From NCBI GenBank assembly GCA_018398585.1, contig JAGTTD010000010.1:33768638-33832637 (forward strand): 64,000 bases of DNA. The letters run 5' to 3'. Below are positions 32,000-43,102 of the stretch, piece after piece (within the stretch, counting starts at the first letter, position 1; each line of letters opens with the position of its first letter). Position numbers and translations under genes: made by a program. The stretch is from Simmondsia chinensis. Taxonomy: Eukaryota; Streptophyta; Magnoliopsida; Caryophyllales; Simmondsiaceae. The notes under the pieces are model-generated. The model was not told where the DNA came from. It did not search any database and worked only from the letters and a program-made list of their open reading frames with translations.

Positions 32000-32710
32000 T
32001 TCAGCTTAAGTTTACAAGGGCCTTGAGCCCAAATCGTACTCATGGGCTCAGCTGTTGTGTATAGTAATAGTTTATTTGTACTTTATTTATGGTTTGTCAG
32101 GTTAAAGAGGTTATTTTTAATAATCTGGTAACATTCTTTTTCAAGTGGAAGTAAAAGTTTTTAAGTGAAATATTCAGTATTCATATTTTATATTTGGAAA
32201 ATTATCAATAAGGTATATATTTATATCTATTTGAATATTTTATTACTTAGATATTTTATATTGGAATTTAATAAATTTTTGTAAGAATCTCATTAATTTT
32301 ATAATAAATTGTTGGTATAATCATGAATATGATAATATATATAAGTTAGTGTCAATGTTTTCATCAAAAATTTAACGAATTGTAATAAAATATACACCGA
32401 ATGTTGATATATATCACCTATAAATTACTATAATTATGTGTCATTCACATTTTTCTGCAAAAAAATATCAAATTCTAATGAAGATATTGGTATATTATTG
32501 AAATCATGTTCAATTTTCTCATTTCTAACGAAAATCTGTCGATTTTTTGACAAAAGGGTACATAATTGATAAAATTTTTAAATTTTAGGGTATTTAAGTG
32601 ATAAAATGTCTAAAACTCAAGGTATCTTATTATAGATATTGAAATGTCAATGTATCTAAGTGATAAATGGTCAAACCTTAGAGTACCTAAGTGATAGTTT
32701 CCCTTTATAT
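32000..32710. repeat. U4 downstream flank, then a dispersed AT-rich repeat
   Basis: Up to about 32095 the sequence still matches the flank of the second U4 gene ('gggctcagctgttgtgtatagtaata'). From about 32200 it belongs to the GGTACCTAAGTGATAAA family. Confidence 0.55.
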
Positions 32711-33245
32711 TTTGCAAAATTTGACATTTAATAGTCTTTTTATAGCATCATATTTTATAAAGACAAGATTACCAAGGTACTATATTTGGTGGGTGTGTTT
32801 ATGAAGCGTTGTTGAAATAAACCATAGTATGCACCCATTCCATCTTTAAATAGCCTCTTTTATCTCTTTAAAGGTGCCAACTCGTTCAATTAATAAAATC
32901 TCTAGAAGGCAGTATTCGATACATGCAATCAAATACCACTTACACCGTGGGAAAGGGTTTGAGGAGATTTGGAAAGAACTGTTCCCTTTACAGCTCATAG
33001 GATCTCCTTATCATATGTAAAACTATAATTATTTTTACAAGGGTAAATTTTAAAAAAGGTATTGAGCTATCAACCCGTCCACTCAAATTATCCAAGTTTG
33101 AGGCTTGTTAATCTCCTGTCTATCTCGTTAATTGTTAATCTCCTTATCGTACTTGATTGTCTTTTCTACATCTTTCTTTTTCTCGGAAGTATTTGTTTTT
33201 ACCATTGGTACCATGAATATTGAAGCTTTTCAACATCAGACGTTT
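32711..33245. other. Intergenic sequence
   Basis: Nothing recognisable as a gene or bounded element is seen. Confidence 0.5.
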
Positions 33246-33500
33246 CTTTTTTGATAATTAGTCATTAACACTCAGCATCAATACAAAGTTGGATTTTTAG
33301 ATAAGCTAAGTCCGCTAAACCCACATTCAGAAGCTTAAAACTAATAAATTACGAAATTAATTCAAGGGATAAGGGATCTAGACCTAGCTTCAAAAGGCTA
33401 AATGCCTAGGCAATTAACGGACCAACTCGAACCATCAAGCATGTAGCTAACATGGTGGTCACTTATGCTGCAAGAAGTCGGCCAAGTAATGAAATTCAAA
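33246..33500 (-). mobile_element. Probable L1-type 3' fragment
   Basis: A T-run followed by GATAATTAGTC at 33247 matches the 3' ends of the minus-strand L1 pieces at 42849 and 55799. The 5' limit and target duplication are not clear. An overlapping MITE-like fold-back runs from about 33505 to 33785. Confidence 0.35.
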
Positions 33501-34153
33501 ACCACCTCTCACTTTGGTTTTGGTCTCTTTTTGCTTCACAAACAAGAACTTTTTTGAGTGATAAAACCACCAAGATCAAGACCCAAAACAAAAGAACTTT
33601 AAGTTCAAGCCACCGAACAGCTCTTGTAGCCTAACTGCTTTAGCTTTTTGAGAAACTAAAACTAGGTTTTGAAAATAGCTTGTTAGGATTTTTGGTTTTT
33701 CATTTACAACTTCCACTAAAATTAAAAAAAAAAAAAACCAAAAACCAAAAACGAGAAAAGAAATCGATTCCAAATCATAGTTTAAGTTTCTAACAGATTA
33801 AAAACAACAAACATGAAATACGAACCATGCACTTAAAGAAAGACAACACAGCAAGCAAAATCACCAGAACAGTAAACAAAACAAAACAAAACAAAAACTC
33901 ACATTGGGAAATTTCATCAGATGAACTAAAAGCTACAACCAGGTACAGCAAGCCCAAGAGCATTTACAGAGATTCCAAATGTCTGATATGATTCATTTTC
34001 TACCAAAAGAAAACAACTATAAAGTTTATGATTCTAAAGAACATACACAAATTAGAAAGCTTAGTTTCCTGTTGAACAGCGCAATCCCATTATCATCTTT
34101 TTCTGCAAAAAGTTACCAACATGATAGGATCAAACGGGTCCGATCAGAGTTCT

Positions 34154-34297
34154 TCACTTCCACAGCTTCACAGTCTTGTCATGGCTCGTTGACGCAATCA
34201 AACCAGTCGCTTGCGAAACAGCCAACGATGAAATTTGTCCCTCGTGCGCTAACAAAGACATCGTCTTGTTCTCCATCATGTTCCAAAGTTCCAAGGT
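34154..34297 (-). CDS. LUG: Terminal exon of a LEUNIG-like co-repressor
   Basis: After an AG acceptor (CGATGTCTAG), 48 codons read [20 protein letters not shown], then [16 protein letters not shown] and [10 protein letters not shown] before the stop. This is the last WD40 repeat and C-terminus of plant LEUNIG/LEUNIG_HOMOLOG proteins, transcriptional co-repressors that partner SEUSS in flower and leaf development. It is read from the minus strand with the 3' UTR below 34154. The preceding six WD repeats should lie upstream, but I find no exon for them between 34.3 and 41.1 kb, an interval crowded with transposons. The exon itself is intact. Confidence 0.75.
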   Translation of the reverse strand, partial: TLELWNMMENKTMSLLAHEGQISSLAVSQATGLIASTSHDKTVKLWK

Positions 34298-34377
34298 CTA
34301 GACATCGAGGCCATAAAGATAACAGTTACAAAGAAGCAGCAGCATGTTACAATATAAAACCAAATTCTTGACATGAA

Positions 34378-34500
34378 TAAATGCCTTGATGACCAAAGGT
34401 CACGAGTTTGAATCCCCATAGCGTCTACTTTCAATTTCAATATAATTTTAGCACAAAAGTATGATGTGGGCTTGTACACTATTGACACTTCAAGCTCATT
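34378..34500 (-). repeat. Fragment of the SMART-like element
   Basis: 'tgatgaccaaaggtcacgag' and the wording around 'gtgggcttgtacactat' match the interior of the elements at 26847 and 54632. The LTRs are missing. A MITE end (CAGTCTGTTTGGTACTC) begins just after it. Confidence 0.45.
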
Positions 34501-34599
34501 CAGTCTGTTTGGTACTCTTTTGTTCGTACTTTTTGGAAAAAACCGAAAACCAAAATATCGTTTTCAAAGTATTCTATTTAGTTTCTTAAAAATAAAAAT

Positions 34600-35671
34600 T
34601 TGCTAACAGCATGGTTGTACAATGAACTACATAACTCTTGAGTGTTTTTTCTTTCCTCTCTGGCGCCAGAATGATGAGAGTCTTTAGAACTCGTAAGTTT
34701 TTCCACGATACGGGAGAAGAGAAAATTAATGTACAGCTTGGGAAACCAAAGGATCCCTGATGACCTATTTATAGAAAAAATTACATAGTACTGTTTACAA
34801 AACAAGTTATATGCCAATATTGTATACTGTGTAAATTGACACTTGGCTTCTTTAAAGTACACTTGTTTTCCATCATAATTGTATAGTGGACACTTGTTTT
34901 CCACCATAAAAAGTGATGTGATTTTTGTGATTCTCTTCCAGCTTTTCCGGATCTTCAAAGATATGCTTAGAAGAGGTAGAAGCAAAGCTCGAGCATAGTT
35001 TCTTTATGAAATAATTATAATCCTCATCATGACGCTTACGTTCATAAAACTTAGTGTTAAGAAACTTAAACAAATCGGATATACTATGATACCAATTTGT
35101 TAGGAAAATCTTAATGCGGAAGCGAAAACCCTGATAACTTGATTCGATTCAAATAATATGACTCACGCAAAACGAGAAGCAAACAAATATGGAGAAAGAA
35201 AGAACAAAACAAGAACACACAATATTTACGTGGAAACCCCTCTATAATCGAGAGGGGAGAAAACCACGGGCGGAGATGGAGATTCTTTATTAACTGAACG
35301 GAAGAATTACAACGACACTTCCCAGAACAAGATATATGGAAGAATTACAATCACTCTCTCTGAACTCTCATAACACTCGAATATCTTGGAGGAATTACAA
35401 AATCACCTCTTTTCTCTCAATGGCGGTGCCTCACCTTTGATTGGATACACAATTGGAGTTAGACTCACCTAAGCCGAGACCCTAAGCCCTTATTTATAGA
35501 AGACGGCTAAGGTTTGCGGAAAACGACTCCCGATCGATCGACCCTCTCTCGGCCAAAATTCCCGAATCTTTTCTTAAATCACCCGATCGATCGGATTTCC
35601 TCCCGATCGATCAGTGACACTACGGCAACCCCATAAAACTAAAAACAAGTAATTTGAGACATAACCTAACA
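34600..35671 (-). mobile_element. 5' end of a copia element: LTR, primer site and truncated leader
   Basis: The LTR is 35098-35671 with TGTTAG...CTAACA ends. It is followed on the minus strand by a tRNA-Met-like primer site TTGGTATCATAG (35095-35084). It resembles the LTR of copia 1 at its start (TGTTAGG...TGTCTCAAATTACTTG) and has three CGATCGATC palindromes. The interior is lost after about 450 bp, and no gag or pol homology was recognised. Short open frames at 34873-35073 and 34578-34985 show no domain. Confidence 0.75.
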
Positions 35672-35732
35672 CTTAGGATATTATATCGGGTTAATTTACC
35701 TACTGCAAAAGTTACTTTCCTGATAGGATTGC

Positions 35733-36061
35733 ACTGCAAATATTGTTTTCCAATGAATTTCTTTTTTTGATCGAGAGAAGAAATATTACTAAGAGAGAGA
35801 GAATGTACAAAGAGTTAAGGACAATGTGACCTCAAACATCGAAAAAACCAAAAGAACTAATAACACAAAACCATCCAATCCCTTGCAAATCCGTCAAGCC
35901 TAATCTTTGTCCAAAGAACTCCTAAAAAGACCACCTCATCCCATATGAAATTTGCCAATATATATTGGTTTTTGAAAATCTTAGAATTTCTTTCTAGCCA
36001 AATACACCGAAGAACAGCAATCTTGGCAGCGGAAAACATTAAACTGCAAATCTTGTTTTCC
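35733..36061 (-). mobile_element. L1-type LINE 3' fragment with 19-bp duplication
   Basis: ACTGCAAATATTGTTTTCC (35733-35751) and ACTGCAAATCTTGTTTTCC (36043-36061) bracket the insert, one mismatch apart. The minus-strand open frame contains KIAVLRCIWLERNSKIFKN, the conserved region after the zf-RVT domain of plant L1 reverse transcriptases. The 3' end runs into a poly-A, seen as a T-run near 35762. Confidence 0.82.
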
Positions 36062-37654
36062 CATTTCCCATGCCACATTACTTATAAGACAGGATCCATA
36101 TACTTAATAGTTTAATAATGAAATACTTGTGGTTTTGAGTTTACTCTTATTCAGCCTGCAATTCCGCCATTATGCTAAGCCAGCAACCACAAGAAAGGTT
36201 AAGTTTCCAAAGAAAGAGCGTATATTATTGTACTAGAGAAAAAACGGAAAGGCGAAGAGAGAGAGAAAGGGAAGTTACACGAAAGAGGGGAAGCGAAAAG
36301 AGAGAAAATAGAGAGGAGAGAGAAAAGAAGGGAAAACGGAGAGCGACAAAAACTAAGATAATTATTTCAAGTCGGATATAAAGAATTAGTGAAAAAAATT
36401 TAATATCTATAAAGAATTGACGAGACATTATTGTTCATTTACTTGGATTGAGTAAGCAAGTCAATCGAGCTATCCATAGATATCTAAATATCTGTCACTC
36501 TTCATGAGGATCACCTTAAAAGGGCTTTTTATCGGTGTGATCCCATACATTTTCCTTACTTCTATTCTTTTGTATTCGGATAGCACCTCCCATCTTGGGC
36601 CAAACTTCTTCTCATGGTTGCACGAAGTGTGAGCAGGAGCAGAAGTGGAAACATAAATGGAAGCGGCTCAGAAAACGAATAATCATAGAAGTTTCTGAAG
36701 TTGGTAGCGCGGATGGAGCACTTATATTACTAATATTAAATCGACAAGAAGTTATGAAATGTTATTGATTGAGTTGATAAAGCAAAATTATGAAAACAAA
36801 GTCAATATCAAGTGATAACCAAGAAAATTAAGCACTCAAATGAAGATCTAGAAAATTATCTCCAACATGTCCACACAATTCAATCATTCTTCAAAATCAA
36901 GTGATATAATTAGCCAACAAATAATCTAATATGTATCTTCTTATCAAAATGATTCAATGATAATTTGAATCATGTTCCGGTAGAGTTTGATACGAGCTGG
37001 AAAAGCGAATCTCATTTTGAAACACCGACGTGCGTTTCTGAAGTGTGAAACATTAGTAATTTATAAGTTTCCTGCAACTATGCTTCTTTGACCTGTGTTA
37101 ACACAAAAGAACATTTATTTATCTTTTCTTTGAAAATTTGGTATCGGGTGGCTATTTCCGTTATGAATTAATATCTATAGTTCGTTTTATCCATTTATTA
37201 ACAGTTACATAGTATACCATAAAATTTAATAACGGGATTTATTTTCGCTTATGAAGGAGAGTCAATCCAAACTCAATAATTTTAGGTCAAGGCCAAGGTT
37301 AAGTATGCTATTACCCAAACCCAAAATGACACTAACCAGACCCCAGTGATACAATTTCCAAGTCCGGGAGGATTTGAACATAGAACCTTTTGTCCTAGGA
37401 TCTCAACCCTGGAAGTGTTCCTTCACTTAGTTCTTGACCCAACTTTTCCAACATTTAACATGAAAACAAATGAAATGCCAATTCAAAACAGTTATTCCAT
37501 ATGCCAACTTTTCCCTAGCTTGAGTAAAACTGAAAATAGAAAGCTAAAAACTCGGAAAAATCCTTTCTAAACTAAGCTTTTAGTTCCTCAAAAATCGAGA
37601 CATGCAAACAAGAAACAATATCAAATATGCCCTAAGTTGTGCTTATTAAATTTT
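36062..37654. other. Gene-free region
   Basis: No exon or element with clear ends is recognised. A purine-rich GAGA-type tract occupies about 36240-36355 and produces spurious Arg/Glu-rich open frames. This stretch is where missing LEUNIG exons might be expected, but none was seen. Confidence 0.45.
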
Positions 37655-37851
37655 GTCGAGCCTTTTTGGGCCCGAGCCACGAAGTTGACACACATGAGAT
37701 TCACATATAAACCCAATTGGGGCTCAATCCTAAAACCAATTGACAATAGGTGGAGTAACCCACTAGTCTTATAAATTGATCCCTTCACTCTCATCCTCCT
37801 ATGTGGGATTTTTACATTTTAGCTCACACGTGGAGTTCTTACTCTTAACAA
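37655..37851 (-). repeat. Solo LTR of the TRIM family
   Basis: The block 'cacatataaacccaattggg...ggtggagtaacccactagtc...ctcacacgtggagttc...aaca' is a diverged version of the 200-bp TRIM LTRs at 5741 and 6065. It stands alone, as expected after LTR-LTR recombination. Target duplications are not clear. Confidence 0.75.
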
Positions 37852-38037
37852 TCCTAAAGAGATGTGATGCTTCACGGGATATATGGCCATGTGGGGGTTA
37901 CTAGGGAGAGAAGGGGAAGCACCAGCAGAAGCCAAAGTGAGAGCGAAAATTGCAGTAAGATGATTTGAAGAAGGGACACTTAGTAAAAATTAGGAGGTGC
38001 TCAGCTTAAAAGGCAGAGCAAAACTAGAAGAATCTAA

Positions 38038-38243
38038 GGGTCTGTCTAGTGTCGTTTTCTATTTGTAGTTTTTGATTTTTCTAGAAGCTCAAAACCATAT
38101 TTTAAAAATAATTTTTTCTTGCTAGTTTGAGTGGAAATTGAAAACAGAAAACTTAAAACTAAGAAAAAGATCATTTCTAAAACCAGGTTTTTAGTTTCTC
38201 AAAAACAAAAAATTATAAATAGAGAGCAATAACAAACAAGCCC
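38038..38243. mobile_element. Tourist-like MITE, 206 bp
   Basis: TAA (38035-38037) and TTA (38244-38246) flank the ends GGGTCTGTCTAGTGTC and AATAACAAACAAGCCC. The interior is a fold-back. Confidence 0.7.
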
Positions 38244-38484
38244 TTAGCAAACACGCAAAACAAACATGAACTTGCATAGATACATTCACAGAAAACAATG
38301 ACATTGAAAAGGCTCTGGTCTGTCTAGTTTGATAGTTTCATAAGTTTCAAAAGAAAGTTCAACTGATCAATTCTGCAGATTTGAGAGTTTTCTGTCATGA
38401 ATCATGATACAAGAATTTGAATGCTAAAAATAGGGTAGATGAAATTATACACCTCAAACTAAATCAACAGCATATTGAATTAAA

Positions 38485-39040
38485 GGGCTGTTTACGTCAA
38501 TGGTCCTTATACTTTGTCCATTGTGCCAATTTAGTCCACGTAGTTTTAATTGTATCATTTTAGTCCTTATACAATTTACCCTTTTTTTTTTTTCCATATT
38601 TACAATGGTAATGCCTTTTGGAGGGGAGGGGGAACGTCCATAAAATCCCCTTAAAGGGGATCCACTAAGACACTAGCAAGAATCGAACTCGGGTCGCACC
38701 ATTGGCAGCCGAAGAACTCCGCCACTAGGCTATGTCCCTAAGGGACCCTTGTAAAATTGACATTGTTTAAATTTAGTCCTATTATGAAAATTCAAGGTAA
38801 ATGAAGTAATTTTCAACCGCATTTTAAGAGAGATGCAACTAACGTAATACAAACCCACTTGTTGACCTAGTCTAACCCCATTTGTGACCGCGATGCTCAA
38901 AATTATTTCCTTACCTTTAATTTCACCATGTAACTAAACTGACACAATTTAAATTGTATAAGGACTAAGTTGACACGATTAAAAATAGGACTAAATTGAC
39001 ACAATAAACAAAATATGAGGACTTATAATGAAAATTGCCC
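38485..39040. mobile_element. MITE of the 'GGACTAAATTGACACAA' family, copy 3
   Basis: The ends GGGCTGTTTACGTCAATGG and CTTATAATGAA AATTGCCC are inverted. It is interrupted by a tRNA-derived SINE. Confidence 0.65.
38582..38739 (-). mobile_element. tRNA-derived SINE
   Basis: On the minus strand the 5' part has a Pol III A box (TAGCCTAGTGG, 38732-38722) and B box (GAGTTCGATTC, 38690-38680). It ends in a poly-A, seen as a T-run at 38582-38593. Flanks CCTTATACAATTTACC and CCTTGTAAAATTGACA look like an old 16-bp target duplication. Confidence 0.75.
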
Positions 39041-39159
39041 TAAAATAAATCTAAATTGACACAATTAATCTCAACGGTTTTTGCTGCGGAAGAAGTGTAG
39101 GTCCCTGTTAGTAGAAGAAAGGAAGAAAGAAAGGAGGTTAAGAATATGTCGGATTGTGA

Positions 39160-39622
39160 ACTACTGACACTCTGTTTTTGCTAGAGTATTAGTGTCCGAC
39201 ACATATCTGACACTAACACATGCACGATAGATCCCGCAATGTGTAAAAGTATCCGATTTTTTATTTTAAAATTCCGACGCGCTTTTGGCTCGTACCAATA
39301 TGTTTTGACACGTTTGTGGTGGGCTTCCTTTAAAAAAAAAAAAAAAAGAATTATTGAACATTACATCGAGCCTTTTTCTAAGGTTCTCTAAGATAAGCAA
39401 TACGCCCAACTTTTTGAGAAGAGCAATAGGCCCAACTTTCAATAAAACATAAGAAATTACATCACATTCAAACTCATCTGAACAAAAATAGGGAATTCAA
39501 AGAGCCTCCTATATAATTTTGGAGTAACGTGCTCCCAAGGTATTGTATCCTTGTTTTTTGAAAAATCAGTTGTCGATATCGGTATCATGTCGTATCTCGC
39601 ATCCATATCCATATCCGAGAAA
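39160..39622. mobile_element. MITE with GTGTCGGACAC/ATCCGTATCC words, copy 1
   Basis: It shares 'gacactctttttctg', 'tatccgattttttattttaaaatt' and 'atgtcgtatctc...atatccat' with the element at 39943-41021. Ends are eroded. Confidence 0.5.
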
Positions 39623-39942
39623 ATAGACGACAACACTAGTACTGTACTAAGGATGGTGCATATGACCGAAAACGCAGGGTAATCCGCTCGGTATAAATCT
39701 TGTTTTGGATAGGTAAGTGGAGATGGGGGTTTGAACATAATTCTCATGATTCCTCAACCATAATTGCGTTTTTACCACTAGATTTAAGACCTCATTGGCA
39801 TAAATCTCTCCATCACACGCGTATATACACAGCAAGCACTTTCTTATTTTAAAACCAGATCATATTACTTGAAAGTACCCAAAAGAGAAGGAACAAGGGA
39901 GGGAGGATTCAAAGAGGGATTTGGGCACCATGTGATACTCAT

Positions 39943-41021
39943 GAAGCACCGACACTCTTTTTCTGCCAAGGGATTGATGTACGACATGTATCTGACACAA
40001 ACACACTTCCGACACTTTCCGATATGTGCCCGATACGTGAAAAGGTATCGGATTTTTATTTTTTAAAATTTTAAATTTTCAACACACTTCCGAGATGCTT
40101 CCGACACGCACAAATACTGTAGAAACCCATGATCAAAGCAAAACACAAAATGGGATGAATCAAGTTTTATTTGGATATTTCAAACAAGTACAAGACTATC
40201 ACTTAAATAGGAAGAACAAAGGAAAACTAAAAGGCCCTTAACTTACACTAGGAAATAAAGGCTAGACAAACAAATTAATCCTACCTTGAATATCATCAAG
40301 GGTCAGTTACCATGGAGGAGGGGAAGAGCAAAATCCCTCATCAAAGCTACCTACCACATTTAGTATCATCGATGTTTACCTACCACACTAATAACATTCT
40401 AAAGAACATTCTATGTACAAATACAATACGCCTAAGTACAAATACTAGTAGAAAAAATACATGCAAAATACAAAAGTAATATTGATATTTAACAAATACG
40501 TTCCGAAATGCTTCCAATCGTATTGACACGCTCTGACACGTTTTTGGGACAATTATTATGATGCTAAATCTGAGGACTTGTCTATCTTTTGTTTTTGTGC
40601 AGGTCTATTTTGGTTATTTTAGTATGCAATGGAGTTGGTTATCCACCATGCTTATACTACTTTTGACAAATTTCGCATGAGTTTTTTTTTTTTTAATATG
40701 GGTGGATTGTATATCTCCAAAATATATGGGTAACTAGAACTCAAAATGCATCATATTGGGATCAGTGAAGTTCTTGTTACATTTTGTCTACAACTCTACA
40801 ATGTTGCTTTATTTAGTTTCCAATTTGATGGTACCATCCTTTCTAAATGTGATTTCAATGTATAAATAGTAATTGGTTGTTACAAGGATATGTATCCAAA
40901 AAATATATATAATTTTGAAGGACCGTGTCCCCAAGGTATCGTACCTAGTTTATTTAAAAGATCATGCGTCCGCATATCCACATCGTGTCGTATCTCATAT
41001 CTCTATCCGTATCCGTGCTTC
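39943..41021. mobile_element. MITE with GTGTCGGACAC/ATCCGTATCC words, copy 2
   Basis: The ends GAAGCACCGACAC (39943) and GTATCCGTGCTTC (41021) are inverted repeats. The interior shows no transposase. The superfamily is not assigned. Confidence 0.6.
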
Positions 41022-41135
41022 CTAGAGTGATATGATGATTTACTGTCATCTTAAGAAAACATTCGACCTTACCATGGCAGGCATACAATTCTCACTCACA
41101 AGAAGCTCCAAAAGTAACAATAGAAGGTAACTTAC

Positions 41136-41794
41136 TGTCAGTGGCCATTCTTTCAGTGACAAATTGTTACCACCTAGATCTGATCCTGAAACAGGACTGC
41201 AAAGTTAGTACACTGAAACAAGTAATAGCAGCTTCCAACTTATATAAAGATCTGGCGCAACCATATTAGGGAAAGCCAGTTCAAGCATAGTCTCCTAACT
41301 GGTGATCACATCTTCAGTGACTTAAGGGTCTGTTTGGTCAAACTTGTTGAAAAAAGTTGTTTTTTTCTAGTAGTTTTAAGGGTGTGCAGCCAGAAGTGAA
41401 AAAGTGCTTTTAAGAGGAGTAAAAGTTGTTTCTTTGCATTGAAGCAGAGTAGGAAATAGTGCTTCTCCTTTAAAGCAAAAGCAGAGACAAAAACTAAAAA
41501 TTTTTCAAATAAAAATACACCTATTGAAAACACTTTAAATAAAAGTGCTTCTACAAAAAATGTTCATGAATAAGAAAAATATATATATATTTTTTTCACA
41601 ACTTGACCAAACAGCCTCTAAGACCAAGTACATTTAAAAAGTATCACCAGCTCATTCCTTTTCAGCCACACGAGCTCTGAAGAATTGATGTACACAATCT
41701 TTTTCCCGTGTTACAGCAGAAATAATAGGATTGAGACACACCTGTGCTGAATGCAGAAGCTGCTAACTCCGATTCTGAAACTGTTGAAGATTGG
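41136..41794 (-). CDS. LUG: Two middle exons of a LEUNIG-like gene
   Basis: Exon 41794-41742 (53 bp, acceptor TTATTCCAG, donor CACAG/GTGTGT) and exon 41185-41136 (50 bp, acceptor CTGTTTCAG, donor ACA/GTAAGT) are phase-compatible. They read ESELAASAFST followed by GSDLGGNNLSLKEWPLT. LEUNIG proteins have a similar GGNNLTLKGWPLTG segment in the Gln-rich linker between the LUFS domain and the WD40 repeats. They are on the same strand as the terminal exon at 34154. No LisH/LUFS exons are seen upstream. Either the gene has very long introns and exons I missed, or it is a broken copy. Confidence 0.6.
41326..41618. mobile_element. Tourist-like MITE between the LEUNIG-like exons
   Basis: TAA flanks both ends (41323-41325 and 41619-41621). 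The ends GGGTCTGTTTGGTCAA and TTGACCAAACAGCCTC are inverted repeats. It lies in the intron between the two exons. Confidence 0.82.
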
Positions 41795-42027
41795 CTGGAA
41801 TAAAAAGAATTATGATAATGGTTGGTTAAGATAGTGGAGAGTTGTGAGTCTAGCTACCCATGGGGTAAACAGGTGGTGATAGGTGGGGGCGATGATAACA
41901 CGTAAAAGTAAGTCATGGCGGCAAAAGATTTAATACTAATATAGTCTTTTTAAAATATTTTTTCTGAAATTAGCCATGAAGAAGGTTTAGTGCAGGATTG
42001 CTAATGGGAGAGCAGAGCAGTGCTTTT

Positions 42028-42080
42028 GTCCCACATCGGCTTAACCACTACCTTCCCTGTAGTGCCTGGGCTTTTAAAAA
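42028..42080 (+). promoter_or_regulatory. USE and TATA box of U4 gene 2
   Basis: GTCCCACATCG at 42028-42038 and TTTTAAAAA at 42072-42080, spacing 33 nt (Pol II type). Confidence 0.9.
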
Positions 42081-42104
42081 CACGTATTTTATGCAAATAG
42101 ACTT

Positions 42105-42261
42105 ATCTTTGCGCTTGGGGCAATGACGCAGCTAGTGAGGTAAAAACCGAGGCGCGTCAATTGCTGGTTGAAAACTATTTCCAAACCCCCTCTTCGGCTT
42201 GGGCCTCGTCCGTAGCCGTTGAGAATTTCTGGAAGGGCTCCCTCCTCCGAGGGTAAAGCCC
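42105..42261 (+). ncRNA. U4: U4 snRNA gene 2
   Basis: 157 nt starting ATCTTTGCGCTTGGGGC, followed by CAATTGCTGGTTGAAAACTA (U6-pairing stem I strand intact), CCAAACCCCCTCTTCGG, the Sm site AATTTCTGG (42224-42232) and a terminal stem GGGCT...AGCCC around CCCTC-CTCC-GAGGG. A 3'-end box-like CA-ATCTTC-ACTTTAA follows at 42264. All U4 landmarks and the promoter are intact, so this is the best candidate for a functional U4 gene here. The neighbouring LEUNIG-like exons are on the other strand. Confidence 0.92.
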
Positions 42262-42516
42262 TACAATCTTCACTTTAAGTTTGCTTGGGCCTCGAGCCCA
42301 ATATTGTATTTATGGGCTCAGCTGTTGTGTATAGTAATATTTAATTGGTTCTTTATTTATGGTCATTTGTTTAAAGAGGTGGTTTACAATAGCTAGTAGA
42401 CATCCTTTTTTAATTTATAAAGTAAGAGAATATGTGAAATGGTTTATATTTATATTTAAATTATGTGTATTTTATATTTTGTAAAATTTGATATTTAATA
42501 GTCTTTTTTATAGGAT

Positions 42517-42772
42517 TGTATTTTGGAAAGACATACTTAGAGGGTGTTAACAAGTAAGCACCGGATCCCATTAGAATTCCGAAGTTAGCGTGCTTAGACG
42601 AGAGTAGTATCAAGATGGGTGATCTTCTGGAAAGTCCTTGTGTTACACCTTTCAGGTTGGGAGTTCTCGAAACTCTAAAGGAGGAAGGCTGCATACATCC
42701 ACCCCCCTCATACACTGCTTGAGCGGGAGCCCTTAAGGCACCGAGAATGTTGCTTTGTATTTTGGAAAGACA
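42517..42772 (+). mobile_element. 5S-headed SINE, full length, 17-bp target duplication
   Basis: TGTATTTTGGAAAGACA repeats exactly at 42517-42533 and 42756-42772. Between them a 222-bp element opens with 5S rRNA-like sequence (GCACCGGATCCCATTAGAA, GAGAGTAGTATCAAGATGG, GTGATCTTCTGGAAAGTCC) and continues into the Au/TS-like body and tail (GGCTGCATACATCCACCC, GAGCGGGAGCCC). This is the clearest proof that the 5S head and tail moved as one unit. Confidence 0.9.
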
Positions 42773-42832
42773 ATAATGTGTATATATGTTACCTAGGTAC
42801 CACCTTTGGTGGGAGTTTGTTTGAGGCTGTGT

Positions 42833-43102
42833 TGAAACATATTGTTCACTTTTTTTTTGATAATTAGCGACAAGGTCGCGATACATAGCAGGCCATTCGA
42901 TTAAGCGAGACTTGAGTCCACCCGAAGAAGAATGGGGGCCACAAGAGACAACAAAAAAGCAGGAAGACAATAAAAAACAGGCAAAACACGAGCCTCAAAC
43001 ACGACCACTCAAGACATCAAAATACATGATCAACCAAACTTCAGAAAATTGGAACGACGACGCATTGAAACTATTGAGGCATGCGCTGAAACATATTGTT
43101 CA
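42833..43102 (-). mobile_element. L1-type 3' fragment with 16-bp target duplication
   Basis: TGAAACATATTGTTCA is exact at 42833-42848 and 43087-43102. The 238-bp insert starts on the plus strand with a T-run and GATAATTAGCGAC, the reverse of the shared L1 3' end. Confidence 0.85.

Noticed and set aside
36172..36428. Arg/Glu-rich frame and its antisense as coding
   Set aside because: Composition artefact of a GAGA-type purine tract; no conserved domain.
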